Below, one piece after another: positions 10,393 through 24,889 of a stretch of 64,000 nucleotides of DNA (within the stretch, counting starts at the first letter, position 1; every line of letters starts with the position of its first letter). A program made the translations under genes and the position numbers. Under the pieces are notes generated by a model. That model had not been told where the DNA came from. It saw only the letters and a program-made list of their open reading frames with translations, and ran no database searches. The stretch comes from Phaseolus vulgaris (lineage: Eukaryota > Streptophyta > Magnoliopsida > Fabales > Fabaceae): contig NC_023749.2 of assembly GCF_000499845.2 (NCBI RefSeq), positions 4,807,030-4,871,029 of the forward strand, in the 5' to 3' direction.

Positions 10393-13300
10393 ACTCAACC
10401 AGCTCAGTATGCAAAATCAAACCCTTTCAGAGATATCTTAAAAATTATATCTCTTAAAGGGTCCAATTAAAATAAATTAATTTAAAAGAATAAAAGATTT
10501 AAAAATTCGTCTATAATTGAGAGAACCCAATACCTCAGTTTTTGTTCTCTTTCTAAAAAAAACCGTGTGCTTTTTTAATTCTGAAAACCACAATTTCAAG
10601 ACACAAAGAAGGAGAATGAATAAGAAAATAATATTTTTCTGTGATTATATTGAGAAATATAAAAATATTAAACTTTTTGAAAGCATGGTAAAGTGAACAC
10701 GAGGCATCATGAGCTAAAATGGAAGATGAAGTCAATAAAGAAAAAAGAAAAAAAAGAAAAGAAAGAGAACCTTCCTTTTTCAAAATCCAATCCAATTTCG
10801 GACCGTTGGACTTTTTTCGGTGGTTGCAATCATTATTAACATATATTAATATATTAATATTATAGTTTTATTTTACTCATTCTTTTACTATCTTTACTTT
10901 TATAGTGATATTTTTTTTGTCCATGTTAATTGATTATTACAATTGTTTTTATTTAATTTGTTTTATCACTTTTACTATTATATTGAAGATTATTAACTTA
11001 TAATATAATATTAATAATTTTTAAATTTTAATTCAAATAGCATATTTAGAACGTTTTTTTAATAAAATGTTATTGTTAAATAGTTATCCAAACAATAAGG
11101 TTGATTGTAATAGAGTTCGATTTCATTCTCAACTTTATTTTATTTTTGTTTATTTAAAAGTAAAAGTAAAAAAATTAAATTAAAAATATCATATTAAAAA
11201 AAATATTTTGAATAAAATTATAGAAAAATATGTATTTAAAAATATATAAGTTTAGAAAGATAATTATATTGAGGAATAATACTTTAGAAAAATACATATA
11301 TTAAAAAATAATAATTTATAAACTAATTATATTAATAAATAATTGTTTAAAAAATATTATAATTTTAAAAATAATTATTTAGAAAAATATTTATTAAGAA
11401 TTAATTAATTTTAAAATTAAAAATGCGAAAATTTAATTTAATTTATTAAAAATTAAATATTTAAATAAGTGATTACTTTCTATAGAATTTAAAAATACAA
11501 TGTTAATATCTATTTATATATAAATAAAATATAGATTAACTAGAAGTAAATGTAAAAAAACCTATATTAAAAAATATTGTAAGTCAATAAAAAGTAGTAG
11601 TTATTTCAATAAAAAGTTAGCAAGTATTTATGTGATGCAATTATATCATTATAAGTTATAACGATTAATAAGAGAGATATTCATTTTCATAATTGGTTTT
11701 CTATAAACATAATAACTTTTATAACCGTAATTTTTAGAAATTGTTTATGAATAATTATTATAATATTTTCATTATATTTATTATTCTTTATTATCATAAT
11801 ATTAATTGTGTTTTACTAGTTTAAGGAATTTTTCAAAATAGTTCATAATTTTTTTTTAAAAAGAAATATTGATTTAAGGTGTTTTTTTTTTCATGTGATA
11901 AATTCCTGTGTTCTTTTTTAGCTATGTAATAATCAACACATGTTTCACCAAGTATTACTAAAAAAATTATTAAATAGAAATAATTTTAATTTTTTATTAT
12001 ATTAATTAAATTAGATACTAAAATAATTATTGATATTTAAACTAATTTCTATTATTAATAAATAATTTTTAAATTGATATTTAAAATTACATAAATTTTA
12101 ATTATTATTTTTTATCTCTAATATTTATTTTCATTTAATAATTTTCTAGTAGTGTATAGAATTATTTTAGTATTGATTTACACATTAAAGAATATAAAGA
12201 TATTTTGCTGCATGGCAAAAAAATTAACCACCCTAAATTAATATTTTCCAAAATTTTCTAATAATCAAGTTAAAGAATGTCAACTGGTAAAAAATCCGTT
12301 TTTTTAAAAAATTTTAATGTATAAAAATCTTCATAGATTCATTTTTGTTTCCTTGAAAAGGTTAATAAAATGCATAGTTGTTTTATCACAAAGGTATTGA
12401 TCTGTCTATTACCCTATCAAGTTGAAACATTTTTATTTCTCTGTGTGAAATGACAAATTGAATAATTTAGTAAATATATTTTCCCTTTTTAAGTATTTAT
12501 GAGTTTAATGGACACTATGCGAGTATAATTTGTATATAAAACTTGTTAAAAAGTTATTTTTGCAACGTCAAAATATAATTATTACAAAATTTAATGATAA
12601 AAATTGAAAAATATATTTTTAAGTCCTATATTTTCATTTAATCATGATTAGATCTCCAAGTTTTATATTGACGAATTTAGTCTTAAATTAAAGAAAAATA
12701 TATTGTTTTAGTTTTGTATTTTTGAGAACTTAAGTTTTCTAAAATTTAAAAACACTATAAATAAAGAAATACATATAACTTACTCGTGTTTGATAAAAAA
12801 AATAGAGATATTGTTTTCTCTAAAATAATAGAAAATAAAATACTAAAATCTTATGCATAGTATTGTTTTTCTATTCACATAGATGTGAATGAACCTATGT
12901 AGCACAAACACGAATTTAGGAACATAGTCACGGAAATATGTATAATCTGTAGGATACGAGAACACAAATTTATATATTATATAAATTGATAATAAATATT
13001 TATGTGCACAAGTACGTTTCAGATTTTTTTGGAGAAAAATATGTTTTTCATGACTAGTTTAAAAAAATTTGTTCCTTATTTTTATAATCATAATAAAAAT
13101 TTATACAATAAATTTAAAATTTTAGAAAATTATTGTATTTATTATTTTTAAAATTGTGTTAGAACGATGTTAAAATTATGAGAAATCTAACAAATATTTT
13201 TTGAATTGAACACTTCATCAATAAATTGTTCTATAAGTATGATACCGAGTCCGACACCTCACTTAAAAGTAGTGTCATATTTTGTATTTACACGAAAATA

Positions 13301-13500
13301 TCAAAATTATACTCCATTTATTATTTTTAAATCTTTAATCAACACTTTTAATTAATAATTAATGACTATAAAGTTAAGAGAACGTGATTAAATAAGTTCT
13401 TAGATTGACTAATTTTAATCAGAAAAAAATAATTTTTGTATAATAATGTGTTTATATATATATACACGGTGATGGCGTTGAATGATTTACGCGTAAATGA
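10393..13500. other. AT-rich intergenic stretch, no gene seen
   Basis: Very AT-rich with many short A/T runs and stop codons in every frame. I recognise no coding domain, RNA gene or bounded repeat. The end nearest the next gene becomes less AT-rich from about 13470, where its promoter probably begins (TATATATATATACACGG near 13453, TGACGTGACC near 13559). Confidence 0.6.
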
Positions 13501-14109
13501 TGATGATGAAGCGCAACAGAGTGGTCATCGTGCAGTCAACTTCTCAACCACGCCAATGGTGACGTGACCCTTCCATTTCTATCAATTATTAATTAATATT
13601 TTGTTAGCGCTTTGATTTCATGCTTTAACTGAACAGTAACCAAGTACACGTTGATGCTGGAATGAAAGCGTTGTTTTCCTATAGCATTTATAATTTCCAA
13701 CTGAAAACAATCAAAATGTCGATGCAGTGTTCCATCTTCTGACCCCATTGCCATTATTCCTTTGTTTATTTTCTCCAAATTTGATGTTCAATTGAATCCG
13801 AGAAACTCGTGAGCCACGGTTTTCTGAGCTTTAATTTTAGTCAATTCTGAAATTTTGTGTTGGAGTTCAATCCAGATCGTGAGCCAGAAGGCGGGGACCC
13901 TTGATTTTGCAACCGTTTGAGTTTTGGGTAAGTCAATGCAGGTTATTGTTTAATTTCTACTTTTCAATCCGTTGCTTGATTTTTGCCTAAATTTGTTGTG
14001 AACCCTTTTGAGCTCTGGAGTTGACTGAGTTTTAGCTGAGTTGTAGTGGTGAGTCTTGATGAACAACGGTTTATAGATATTGTGGAGATTGTTCTGGGTC
14101 CAAAGCAAA

Positions 14110-17100
14110 ATGGGAGTTATGTCCAGGCGGGTTTTGCCCGTCTGTGGCAACCTCTGTTGCGTCTGTCCTTCTATGCGGGCGAGCTCAAGACAGCCGGTGA
14201 AACGATACAAGAAGTTGCTTGCTGATATTTTCCCACGCAATCAGGTGACATTTTCAGCTCATCTTATGCCATTTCATTTCAGATGTCAGATTTGGTTGTT
14301 ACTTGTTACTTACAGGTGAGTTAATGACTCACTATAGATACCCTTTCTCTGCCCTTGCATAGCAGTACATTGATGTGTCCTTAAATATGAAACACTCATT
14401 GGTTGTTCCAACGTTCACTGTGAAAACCAACAGTATTCAATGCATATATGTTTGGCAACTCGTCAATGTACTCCATCCAGGAAATAAACATGGGTATTGA
14501 AGCAAGAGTTTTCTTCGATTCAGCAATTTGGAAATATATCACGAGTTTTCTTTGCTATTGGTGACTTCATTATGTAACTTTTAAGCTAGTTTTTGCATTT
14601 AATTTGTCATTTGACTGAGTTCGTTTACCGCTGCCACTCTTAGTGAGTGACTAGCCTAGTGTGCCCTCTGAATAGGATTTTTTAGTTTTCTGAAACAAAG
14701 GGGTACGTTAAGGTTCTTCATGACAATTTTTCTATTCTAGTAAAAATTATCAGAATTTAAATATTTTGATTGCTTTGGAGCCCCTCTCGGTGATTTTTCT
14801 TTCCCCTATCTACCCATCATCCATTATGCATGATAGTTACCGTATTTGGCAGGAGGCTGAACTTAATGATAGAAAAATTGGAAAACTATGTGACTATGCT
14901 TCCAAGAACCCACTGAGAATTCCCAAGGTAAAGTCATTCTCAAATGTCTTTTATTTTCTTTGTCACTTGTACTTCAATTACATTATGTGATAAAGACAAA
15001 TTTCGACAAAATGGATAGAATGTAGATAATAATGATTCTCTTGAAAAAATATTTGATTTGATTGATATGATGAAACTATTTTATGTCTGAAGTTATCTTT
15101 AGTGGTGGAGAAAATCTCATTGGTTTCAATTTTTTTATGGTATTTATCTTTGCAGATTACTGATTACCTGGAGCAAATTTGTTACAAGGATTTGCGTTAT
15201 GAAACCTTTGGCTCAGTGAAAGTTGTCTTGTGCATATACAGGAAATTCTTATCGTCGTGTAAGGAACAGATGTAAGTTTGATAACTTGGATATAGATTGT
15301 CATCAATCTCACAAATTCATTATTGATGAATAGTAGTTGTAGTTTGCCAGAACAAAAAAGTTCACATCAAATTACATATTGAAAGTTTACAATCATTGAT
15401 TCTGTAAATTCTATATGCTCCTGATTTATACTCCAATGAGAAATAATTTATTTTAAATAAATGTAAACTAGTACCTTAAGGACGCATGGAAACAAAGATT
15501 ATAATTTTTTTATTGGAAGAAACACACAAGTTATTAAACAATTTAGTTGAGTAACATAAGCATTTAATTGGCTGTATTTAATGCTCTTTAACCAGTGCCC
15601 TAACGGCACTTGTTAGCATGACCCACTCTTTTAACTACTACATCAATCTTAATTCACTGAACATATCTATAATGAATTGCTCACAACGCAATTTCCTTTA
15701 TTATTATTATTTATAATGATTGTGCAGTGATCCGAATATCCTAAAGTTTGTGAACAAGAAAAGGATGTAAAATATGATCTCATTTCAAACCTTTTTTCTC
15801 ATATAACATTGGTGATTTTACAATTTGAGGTAATATAAAACCGTGTCAATAGTTTTTCTTATACAATGAAGTCGTGGTTCCTTTGATAATCTATTGTTTG
15901 ATTGCTATTGCCTCTTCTTTTTATTTGAAATATGTGATGGTATTCAAATGACAATTCCTAATTTTGCAGGCCGCTTTTTGCTGGTAGTTTGTTAGAGATT
16001 ATTCGGACTCTTCTAGAACAAACCCGAACAGATGAAATCAGGATCTTAGGCTGCAACATTCTTTTTGATTTTCTAGAATGCCAGGTATTTGGTTATTAAA
16101 CCTTTCTGACCTAATGGAATTAACATCCCTGTAGGATTAACTTCTGTGGATGGTGTGCATAGTCAGAGATATCTGACATCCCTTTGAATTCTTTGCTTAA
16201 ATTTAAGTATCTTCTCTCTGGGTGAAAGTTCATGAAGGTGAAAATGGATACCACTGGAGCTCAAAAATCACAGTTCCCTTTGTGGGGCTTGTTGGGAATA
16301 ACTGCATTTATAGTCTGGATACTTGCTATATATTGCGTTTTTCAGACCTAGCATAATTTTTTTTACAGTTTTTGAAAGGCATGAGTTTTTGCTATCCTGA
16401 CTTTTTAAAGTTAAAATAGACAGATGGTACATACATTTTCAACTTAGAGGGTTTTATTCCTAAGCTATGTCAATTGGCTCAAGAAGTGGGGGAAGATGAA
16501 CGAGCTCTGCGTCTACGTTCAGCTGGACTACAAGCTCTATCCTATATGGTACCATTCCTTTCTCTGGTTCATTCGTTATGTCTCTTGGAAATTGCTCATT
16601 CATTCCTGTAATTTGACTTAAATAGCATTCAGGGCTTCTCTTTTCATTATTGATTGAATACACACAAGTAACCACATAACTATCTTTAATGAATATGAAC
16701 TCTTTGCATAGGAATAGAATGTAAACTAGAGGATGACTATTAATATATGGTCGTTAGCAGTTTTAGTGATCACTGATCACATTATATGGTTACTTAGCTG
16801 TAAAATGATAGAATGATTGGCTTTGTAAATGAATGTAAGACTTGTAAATATATTGTTACCTCATTCCTACAATAGTATCACTTGTTAGTTGCCTTGTAGG
16901 TCACTTGTACATTTTCTTGTTAATACCTGTTGTTTTCTGCCCTTTTTTCTTTGGCTAGGTGCGTTTCATGGGTGAGCACTCACATCTTTCAATGGTTTTG
17001 GATGAAGTGAGTACCACTTCCTTAAAGAACAGATGTATAAGAAAGGGATGCATTTCTTTGAAGTTTGATTTGCTATGTTTTTACTTTATTTATTTTTCCT

Positions 17101-20100
17101 AATTTTGTGTATTTAAAGTTTTGCCTATCTAATTATTTTCTTTTACTTGGTTGGGCGACTGAGCTTTAAAATAGATTATATCAGTGACTTTGGAGAATTA
17201 CACGAGTCTCCAGTCTAACTCCAAATCTTCTGTGGAAAATACGTTGAATTCTGAGTCCCTGGACCCTCTAGTACAGGGATTTCGTAAAGTAGAAGACCCT
17301 TTAACAGATATCACTAAGAAGGATCCTTTGTTGCTGAAAGCTGTTACTGGAAAAGAGATGGACTTTGTGTTGTATGTCATACCTTACTTTTTTTCCCCAC
17401 CCCTTATTATGAAGTCAACAGTCATGATTCCAAAGCCCTTATGTGTTACACATTTTACAGGGATACTGAGAAAGATCCTACATACTGGTCAAAGGTCTGC
17501 TTGTATAACATGGTCAAATTAGCAAGGGAAGCTACAACTTTACGACGTGTTCTTGAACCTCTTTTTCATTATTTTGATTCTGAAAATCAATGGTCTTCTG
17601 AAAAAGGAGTTGCTGCTCATGTTTTGATGTACTTACAATCTCTTTTAGCAGAATCAGGTAACCCTGCAAAACTTAGTGGTGTGATTTTTCTTAAAAAAAG
17701 ATCTTTTCTCTTATTTCAGTATATTGATTATCTCCTTTTACACACTAGGAGATAATTCCTGTCTTCTGTTGTCCGTTTTGGTCAAGCACTTGGATCATAA
17801 AAATGTTGCTAAGCAGCCCATCCTTCAGATTAATATTATCAACACGGCAACAAAACTTGCACAAAATGTCAAGCAACAGGCTTCAGTTGCAATACTTGGT
17901 GCAATATCCGAACTAATTAAACATTTAAGGAAGTCTCTGCAAAATTCAGCTGAAGCTTCCAGTTTTGAAAATGATGTGTTTAAGTTGAATACTGAACTAC
18001 AATTTGCCTTAGAAATGTGTATATTTCATCTTTCCAACAAGGTATGCATAGCATTTTGTTTGTCTTTCTAACTTTATGCTGCTTCCGTTATAACACTTTG
18101 AGAATGACAGGTTGGGGATGTAGGACCCATTCTTGATTTGATGGCTGTGGCGTTAGAGAATACATCAACCACAACTACCATAGCAAGAACGACAATTTCT
18201 GCTGTTTATCAAACTGCAAAGCTAATCACGTCCATCCCTAATGTATCATATTACAAGAAGGCAAGTATTCTTAGTTACTTTGAATGGAAATGGATTTTTC
18301 TATATACTTCATAGTAAATCTGTATAAACTTTTGGGTAACTTTTTGTCCTTTCAGGCTTTCCCTGATGCTTTGTTTCATCAATTGCTCCTGGCCATGGCT
18401 CACTCTGATCATGAAACACGAGTTGGAGCACACCGCATCTTTTCTGTTGTGCTTATGCCATCACTGTTTTCTCCCCAGTTAGACCAAAAAACAAAGATGT
18501 CTGAGAAGGTACCAAGCGAAAGCTTCTCCATTCAGCATGAAAGTCTTTTAGGAGCAGAGTATATGAATGGGAAACACCTGGAAGGAAAGGCAGTAGTTGG
18601 TGTTCGTGAGAAGTATGCAATTCATCCATACCATGTTCACATCTTCTCTGGTGCTCTAACGGATGGAAAACATGTATGGGGAGAATTTTTGTTTACTTTT
18701 TTCATCATTATTAATTGATTTAGTGGACAAGTAGGAAATGCTTCTAGTAGTGCCTAATCTTCTTGGTTTATACTTTATACAAGCTTTATTAATTCCAATT
18801 ATATTAGTTGTCCTAGGAAGTTAGAGTTAGTTTAGGTTATATTTATAATTTTTCTAAAATAGTGGAGATGACCATGGAGATTTCTTTTTTCTGTAATTGC
18901 TAATCAAATATTGCATTATTTAACTCATAAATTTTCAGGATCTAAGCTCTTTTCGGTTAAGCAGTCACCAAGTGAGTCTCTTGCTTTCTTCAATCTGGAT
19001 TCAGGCAACATCTATGGAGGGTGGCCCTGCAAATTTTGAGGCAATGGCTCACACTTATAGCATTGCTTTGTTGTTCACTCGTTCAAAGGTGAGATTGGTA
19101 AAATACTGAAATGTAAAGATCATGGTTTTTTAGATTTAAAGTCACTAAATACAATAAACTAATGTTTTTGGTCATTTTCTTTTGGTAATTATTTATAATA
19201 GTTTACATTTTCAATAACCAGTTGACTGTTGCTGGGGTCACTTCTACTTTGATATCCCAATCTTATATTATTACAAAGCAGCAGCCTAGCTAATATTCTC
19301 ATACTATTACCTCAGTACCTGGGTCAAGAACATCTATCAATGGGTATTTCAATTTGGTGCGATGCGAAATTATTAACTATATTTAGTGGTAGTGACCAGC
19401 ATTTTGACTGTTTTAATCTTTCTGGAAATGAAAAAATGAAACACCATATTTTCTTAATTTTTTTATTAATCCAATAGTATATGAACCAAATAATTTAATT
19501 AACTCATTAATTTGTCTAATTTCTTGGTGATGATGATGTGAATTACTTTCAACAGACATCCAGTTACATGGCTTTAGTAAGATGTTTCCAACTGGCATTT
19601 TCCCTCATGAGCCTCTCTTTGGATCAAGAAGGTCAGTTGAACATACAAGTGACTTTTTTTTTTATCTTATCTTGACGAGCTTCCTTCTTTGCACAATTAT
19701 TACTACATCCAACTTGATCTGGAACCAATACAAATTGTCTAATGTTCGAAAGTCCGGATTAGCTGCCTCAACTATTGGGGTACAATTTAAATACCTGCCG
19801 TAGAACTTAATTTCGGTTGTTTTTAAGATAAAATCTAGTATAGTATCCAAGCCTATAGCTTATTTTCATACATCCCTTGCCTCAACTGCTTAAGGTGCAG
19901 TTTAGATACTTGTTGGAAAGTGGCCTTAATTGCAGCCACTTTGGGCTGCCTTGGGATGGGGGTCTCCTTTGCAAGCTGATTTTGTGAGGTGAATTAGACC
20001 CTAAACCCAAATTCAAAGATAGTATCATATCTTTGCTTTCAAAATAGTTAGTATCCTATCCTATCTTAGATCCAGTGTTGGGCCCAAAGCCTCGAGCGTG

Positions 20101-23100
20101 AGGGCATTTTTTCGAGAACCATCTTAATTGCAACCATCCCCTTAGCTGATTTTGTAGGTTGATTTAGATTTTAGCCCCAAACTATAACACCTTGTTTAAA
20201 GTTTATGAGTAAACCCTCAAACCAATGCCATCTGATTTGCTGGAGCCTAGGAGCCTCATAAGCACTGCTTCATATTCCTTAGCAATTGCAAATTCTTGTA
20301 CTCAGGGCTAATGATTCATTTTATAATTTATTTGAATCCTATTAGTGATTTTCTGTAGTGAGTTGTTTGACCAGTCCTAAAATTTGTATTCAAACATGGC
20401 CTAATTATCTCATAACAAAATAGGAAACCAATTGCTGCAGCAAGCCTTTGAACAAGGGTAGAAAAACTAAGAAGGACATTGTTGGAAATTATTCAAAGGG
20501 ATTTCAGGTTCAAAATATCCCTATGAATTTAATTTTTATTCAAGCCCAGTGGTGTCGTGTGATCCACGTAACTGGTTTGTTATTTATCCTAATAGTGGTT
20601 AGTCTCAGAATTTTAGAATACTGTTTTGTTTTCCAATGGATATACGTGATAACACAAAGCTAAAACACAAAAGAATTAAAGGTAAAACTCTATGTTTTGT
20701 GGGTTGTGTTAATTTTACCAATGAATGCAACTAAAATAGGGACTCAATCTATATCTATCATAAATTTTCCCTAAAATAGTGTATTTGACTATACATGGTT
20801 TTCCATTATGTAATATCACCAATTATTTATTTTATTAAAAATAACTAGCCTTGAATGTGTTGTTGAAAGTGTTCTCTCGTTTCCACTCCTAGTTCACAGT
20901 CTTTGGAAAAAAATTGTTGACTTTTTTAGTTTAGAAAACTAGTAAAAATCCACATACTTGATTTTGCAGAATTTCCTGGCTTTGTATTCTAAATATTATA
21001 TTTGTGTTTGTATGTATTGAAGATCTCATATCAACTAGAAATATAACCAAAATATAGTGTATAAATAAATGCCAACCTCACCTTTTAAGTCAATTTGTAA
21101 GGTTGAGTTAGACTTGAAGTCTAGTTTTGTAAGATGGTTTTAGAGTCTATCTTAATAATATTAATTAGGCCTATTGTGTCACCTGCTATTAGGAACTCTT
21201 ATCAACGACCCACAAATATCCAATCGCACCATGAAATGTTGAGTTCTCGACATGAGGGGATTTGTGTTGCATATCTCGCATGATTAGATATATGTTCAAA
21301 TTAGATATAGAAGTAGGTGCAAACCGGTTTTGTAAGGTTGAGTGAGGCCTAAAACCATTTTCTAAGACTATGTATAGCATAATTTTTTTATTATAACTAA
21401 ACTAAATGAGATAATAGGTTTATACTGCAAATTTTCTGACATGCCTGTTGTCTACATGCCTGTTAAAGGAGGTTTACAACCATCTCGCAGGAGGTCCCTT
21501 TTCACTTTGGCATCATACATGCTTATATTCTCAGCCAGGGCAGGGAATTTCCTCGAGCTAATTCCAAAAGTCAAAGCATCCTTAACAAATACAACTGTTA
21601 GTTTCTTCCTAATGACTTATCATGTTCCCCATTGCATGACTTCATTTTTCAGCTTGTTTTTCAAAATTGAGTTTTATTACATGTTTGTTTTTTAATAGTA
21701 GTATAGTAAGGTAAATTAATTAGTGTTATAAATAACAGGTAGATCCTTTCCTTGAGTTGGTCGATGATGTCAGGCTGTGTGCTGTTTATAAAGAATCAGA
21801 GAAGATAGTTTATGGATCTCAGGAAGATGATGTTTCAGCTATGAAGACACTGTCGGCAGTAAAATTGGATGATAAGGAATTGAAAGAGACTGTAATATCA
21901 TTCTTCCTGGCTAAATTTTCAGAATTATCAGAGGTAATCTAAATTTATCTCATTTGCTTAGATTCATAGTTGGGAAGTAGTAAGGGTTAGGAGGATGAAG
22001 TAGACACCACACCACTATATTTCAGTTCTCCATTGGTTAAATACATCAACAAGAAATCACATCATAGTTGTTGGCTTAAATGTTGAAAATGTTTTGCTCA
22101 AGCTTTTTTCTGAATATGAGATGGTTAAATTGTTTATTTGGAATTGATTTACCTTCCCTGCACTTTTGGTTCAAGGATGGAATAACAACTTAATTTCTGC
22201 TTCTTATTAGAAATTACAAAGGTGACATTGCCTTAATAAAGAACAAACTAGTTACAAAGCCATCATCAGTAAGTGAGCAAAACAATTTATGTCGGTTTGA
22301 AAAGCTTGTGCATCAGGTTTAGTTGGTTTGACAAATAATGTTTTGATATTCTATTTAGAAATAATTACCCTCTAAATGCCTAATCGCCTGTGTTTGATTC
22401 AATTTTCTGCATTTCAAGTTATGCTCCTCGCTGTTCATGCACATGCATTTATTCTAAAACTAAGCATGTGCGTTCTTCTTTATGGATAAAAGATACTAGC
22501 AAATATTATATTTGGTATGCAGAATGTCATAAAAAATAGTTGCAGTTGAGTTTTGCCTAGGAAAACTTGAGTAGTGGGTAAGTGTAAATAATGTGACTTT
22601 TCCATTTTAACCAGGACGAGTTGTCAACAATAAAAAAGCAACTTGTACAGGGGTTTTCCCCAGATGATGCCTATCCACTAGGACCTCCTTTATTTATGGA
22701 GACACCAGGACAGTCTTCTCCACTTGCTCAGATTGAGTTCCCAGATTTTGATGAGGTAAAATTCCTCAAAATTGTATTTTCATTTAAGTGATTTTAGAAG
22801 TTTTTTCTGTCTCAGTACTATGACATGTTGTTTCCAGATTGTGAATCCGGAAGCTTTGATGGATGAAGAGACCCGGCCTGAACTGAGTGGAAGTCTGTCA
22901 GATCGTAAATCATCACTATCTAGCAATAATCCAGATATTCTAAGTGTTAATCAACTCTTACAATCGGTAAAATTATGATATGTTTTTATTTTTAGTTTTA
23001 GCTGCTTGGCTATGTGTTTGTATTTTAAATCAATCTTGTATGCTTCAACTGGAGAATCAAGATTGAATTTCTTCTGTTAAAGAATATAATTTTATATTTA

Positions 23101-23968
23101 GTTCAGGCTGCTTGATTATGTGATTGTATTTTTAATCAATGTTGTATGTTTCTGTTGGAGACTGAAAATTATGTTTTTAAAGATACTGAGTGGATCATTA
23201 TATGGATAGGTATTGGAAACTGCACGACAAGTGGCGAGTTTTCCCACTTCATCAACTCCTGTGCCTTATGACCAAATGAAGAACCAGTGTGAGGCACTTG
23301 TGACAGGAAAACAAAAGAAAATGTCAGTTCTTCACAGTTTCAGACACCAGCAGGAAACTAGGGCAATAGTTCTTTCAAGTGAAAATGAACTGAAAGTTTC
23401 CTCTTTGCCAATTCAGGTTAGTATGTTTTCTTAAAATGAAATTTCTTTACAGCAAAAAAATATATACAGTGAAAGAATATTTTTTCTTTCAGTTGATCAT
23501 ACTGCTCAGTTGATTGTTTGGAGTATCCATGTCGTGGTTTACGTAGTTTGTGAATTAACCAATGATCAAATTACTATCATTAGAAAATAAAATCTGAAAA
23601 GATGAAAGTCACTCACAGACAAAAAAAAATCATTCACTAACTTAAACGAGCATATGGAGATGTAGGTATAAAGGTTCATTTATTTGTTTTTTGCTATAAT
23701 TTGTGGAGTGGACACCATTGCATCATGCATATTAACTGGTCCAAAGTTCAGATTAGACATAAAGTTGTTTGTTAACATTGAAAATATTATTTTTGTTACT
23801 GTGTAGACACTGGAGTATTCAGAAGATGATCTGAAGTTGGTGAGTCAGCAGCAATTTCAAGCACAATATCAAGTTCGTCCCTGCTCATATGATTTTGGGC
23901 AACAACATTCTTTAAAACTACCACCTGCAAGCCCCTTTGATAAATTCTTGAGAGCTGCTGGATGCTAG
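14110..23968 (+). CDS. EFR3-like (EFR3-of-plants / SRL2-type) ARM-repeat membrane-anchor protein
   Basis: Plant EFR3-like proteins anchor the PI4K-alpha lipid kinase complex at the plasma membrane (family knowledge); the rice relative is SEMI-ROLLED LEAF 2. Nineteen exons stay in frame and give 986 residues: 14110-14244, 14853-14927, 15156-15271, 15970-16084, 16420-16548, 16959-17006, 17175-17371, 17461-17657, 17749-18041, 18111-18260, 18356-18673, 18939-19088, 19556-19631, 21469-21596, 21739-21933, 22615-22755, 22838-22966, 23210-23416 and 23807-23968. The N-terminus starts MGVMSRRVLPVCGNLCCVCP with Cys at 12, 16, 17 and 19, like the palmitoylated Cys patch of animal EFR3. The diagnostic blocks RQPVKRYKKLLADIFPRNQ and NDRKIGKLCDYASKNPLRIPK follow. 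The rest is helical, ARM/HEAT-like. Intron 10 begins with GC, not GT. Intron 13 (1.8 kb) holds dispersed repeats. The start is the first ATG of the conserved N-terminus. Confidence 0.93.
19890..20220. mobile_element. Degraded dispersed repeat (legume type)
   Basis: The order 'CTTTGCAAGCTGATTTTGTGAGG ... AGACCCTAAACCCAAATTC ... GATAGTATCATAT' resembles a repeat often met in legume genomes (recalled, not searched). Neither ends nor target duplication could be defined. Confidence 0.4.
21060..21380. mobile_element. Second degraded dispersed repeat in the same intron
   Basis: Contains TTTGTAAGGTTGAGTTAGAC near 21100 and, further on, GGTTTTGTAAGGTTGAGTGA near 21330, so the motif occurs twice within about 250 bp and recalls the block at 19890. 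Boundaries are unclear. Confidence 0.4.
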
Positions 23969-24843
23969 GGGTACAAGATTGTCATAATAGATATGGAACC
24001 ATCATCTGACCTCCCCTGTCTTTTATTTTCTTTAATTGTCTCTTTCTCAATCATTTGGTATTTTTTCATTCTTTTTGTAACTGATAAACTCCTTATTTCT
24101 TTAGCTGCCTTCCACCCTAAGTTCCCAAAATGGTGTAGTTGATTTTTGTCAGGGGAGGATCATGTCTCTTCCAGCAAATATATGATTTTGTTGGTAATTT
24201 TTCATAATAATTGTTAATATTTTAAGGGGGTTTATTTTCTTCTACAACACTGTTTTCACTATTTTTATCCATTCAGTGTATGATGAATTATCAAATTCTA
24301 GGATTTTTCTGAGGAATAATATTTTAATATAATTATGATTCTTTTCGCCTTAATTTTAAAGGTTAGTAAACTGATCCTTCTAGGTCTTAGTCCTGTAAGT
24401 TAACAAATCTTGGACCAATTTATTTTGCTTGCATATTAATAATTTGTATAAAAAATGTAAAGACGAGAGGTTTTATATTGGGACACCCTTTTCTCCTAAA
24501 CTCAAATCCTTACTAGAAGTATTATTGTAATGGGAGAAGACAATAGTGTGTCATGTTGATTTATATTTACTTTTACCTGCTGTTGCTATTTAGTTTTATC
24601 TATCACAATTATTTTATAATCTATAATTTCAATATATTTTAATTTATTTTGTAATTATAAATTTATTTAAAAAATAAAGTAATCATAATATCTTTAATTT
24701 TGAATATTTATAAACAAATTTTGTATTAAGTAATATATGTAAGTGTTAAGTAATTTTTTTAAGATAAACTGTGACAATTTTTAAATTTATTATACTAATT
24801 TAATAACTATATACTATTTAACTTTTATAAATCATTTTAAAAA

Positions 24844-24889
<46 letters not shown>

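Larger units (their letters stand above)
19632..21468 (+). other. Long intron 13 of the EFR3-like gene with legume-type dispersed repeats
   Basis: A 1.8-kb intron, several times longer than most others in this gene. It contains two blocks (about 19890-20220 and 21060-21380) with phrases such as GCTGATTTTGTGAGGTGAATT and TTTTGTAAGGTTGAG, and polypurine/AT remainder. No open reading frame of note lies in it. Confidence 0.7.

Noticed and set aside
13950..14240. 96-codon minus-strand open frame
   Set aside because: Antisense shadow of the first exon and leader of the EFR3-like gene.
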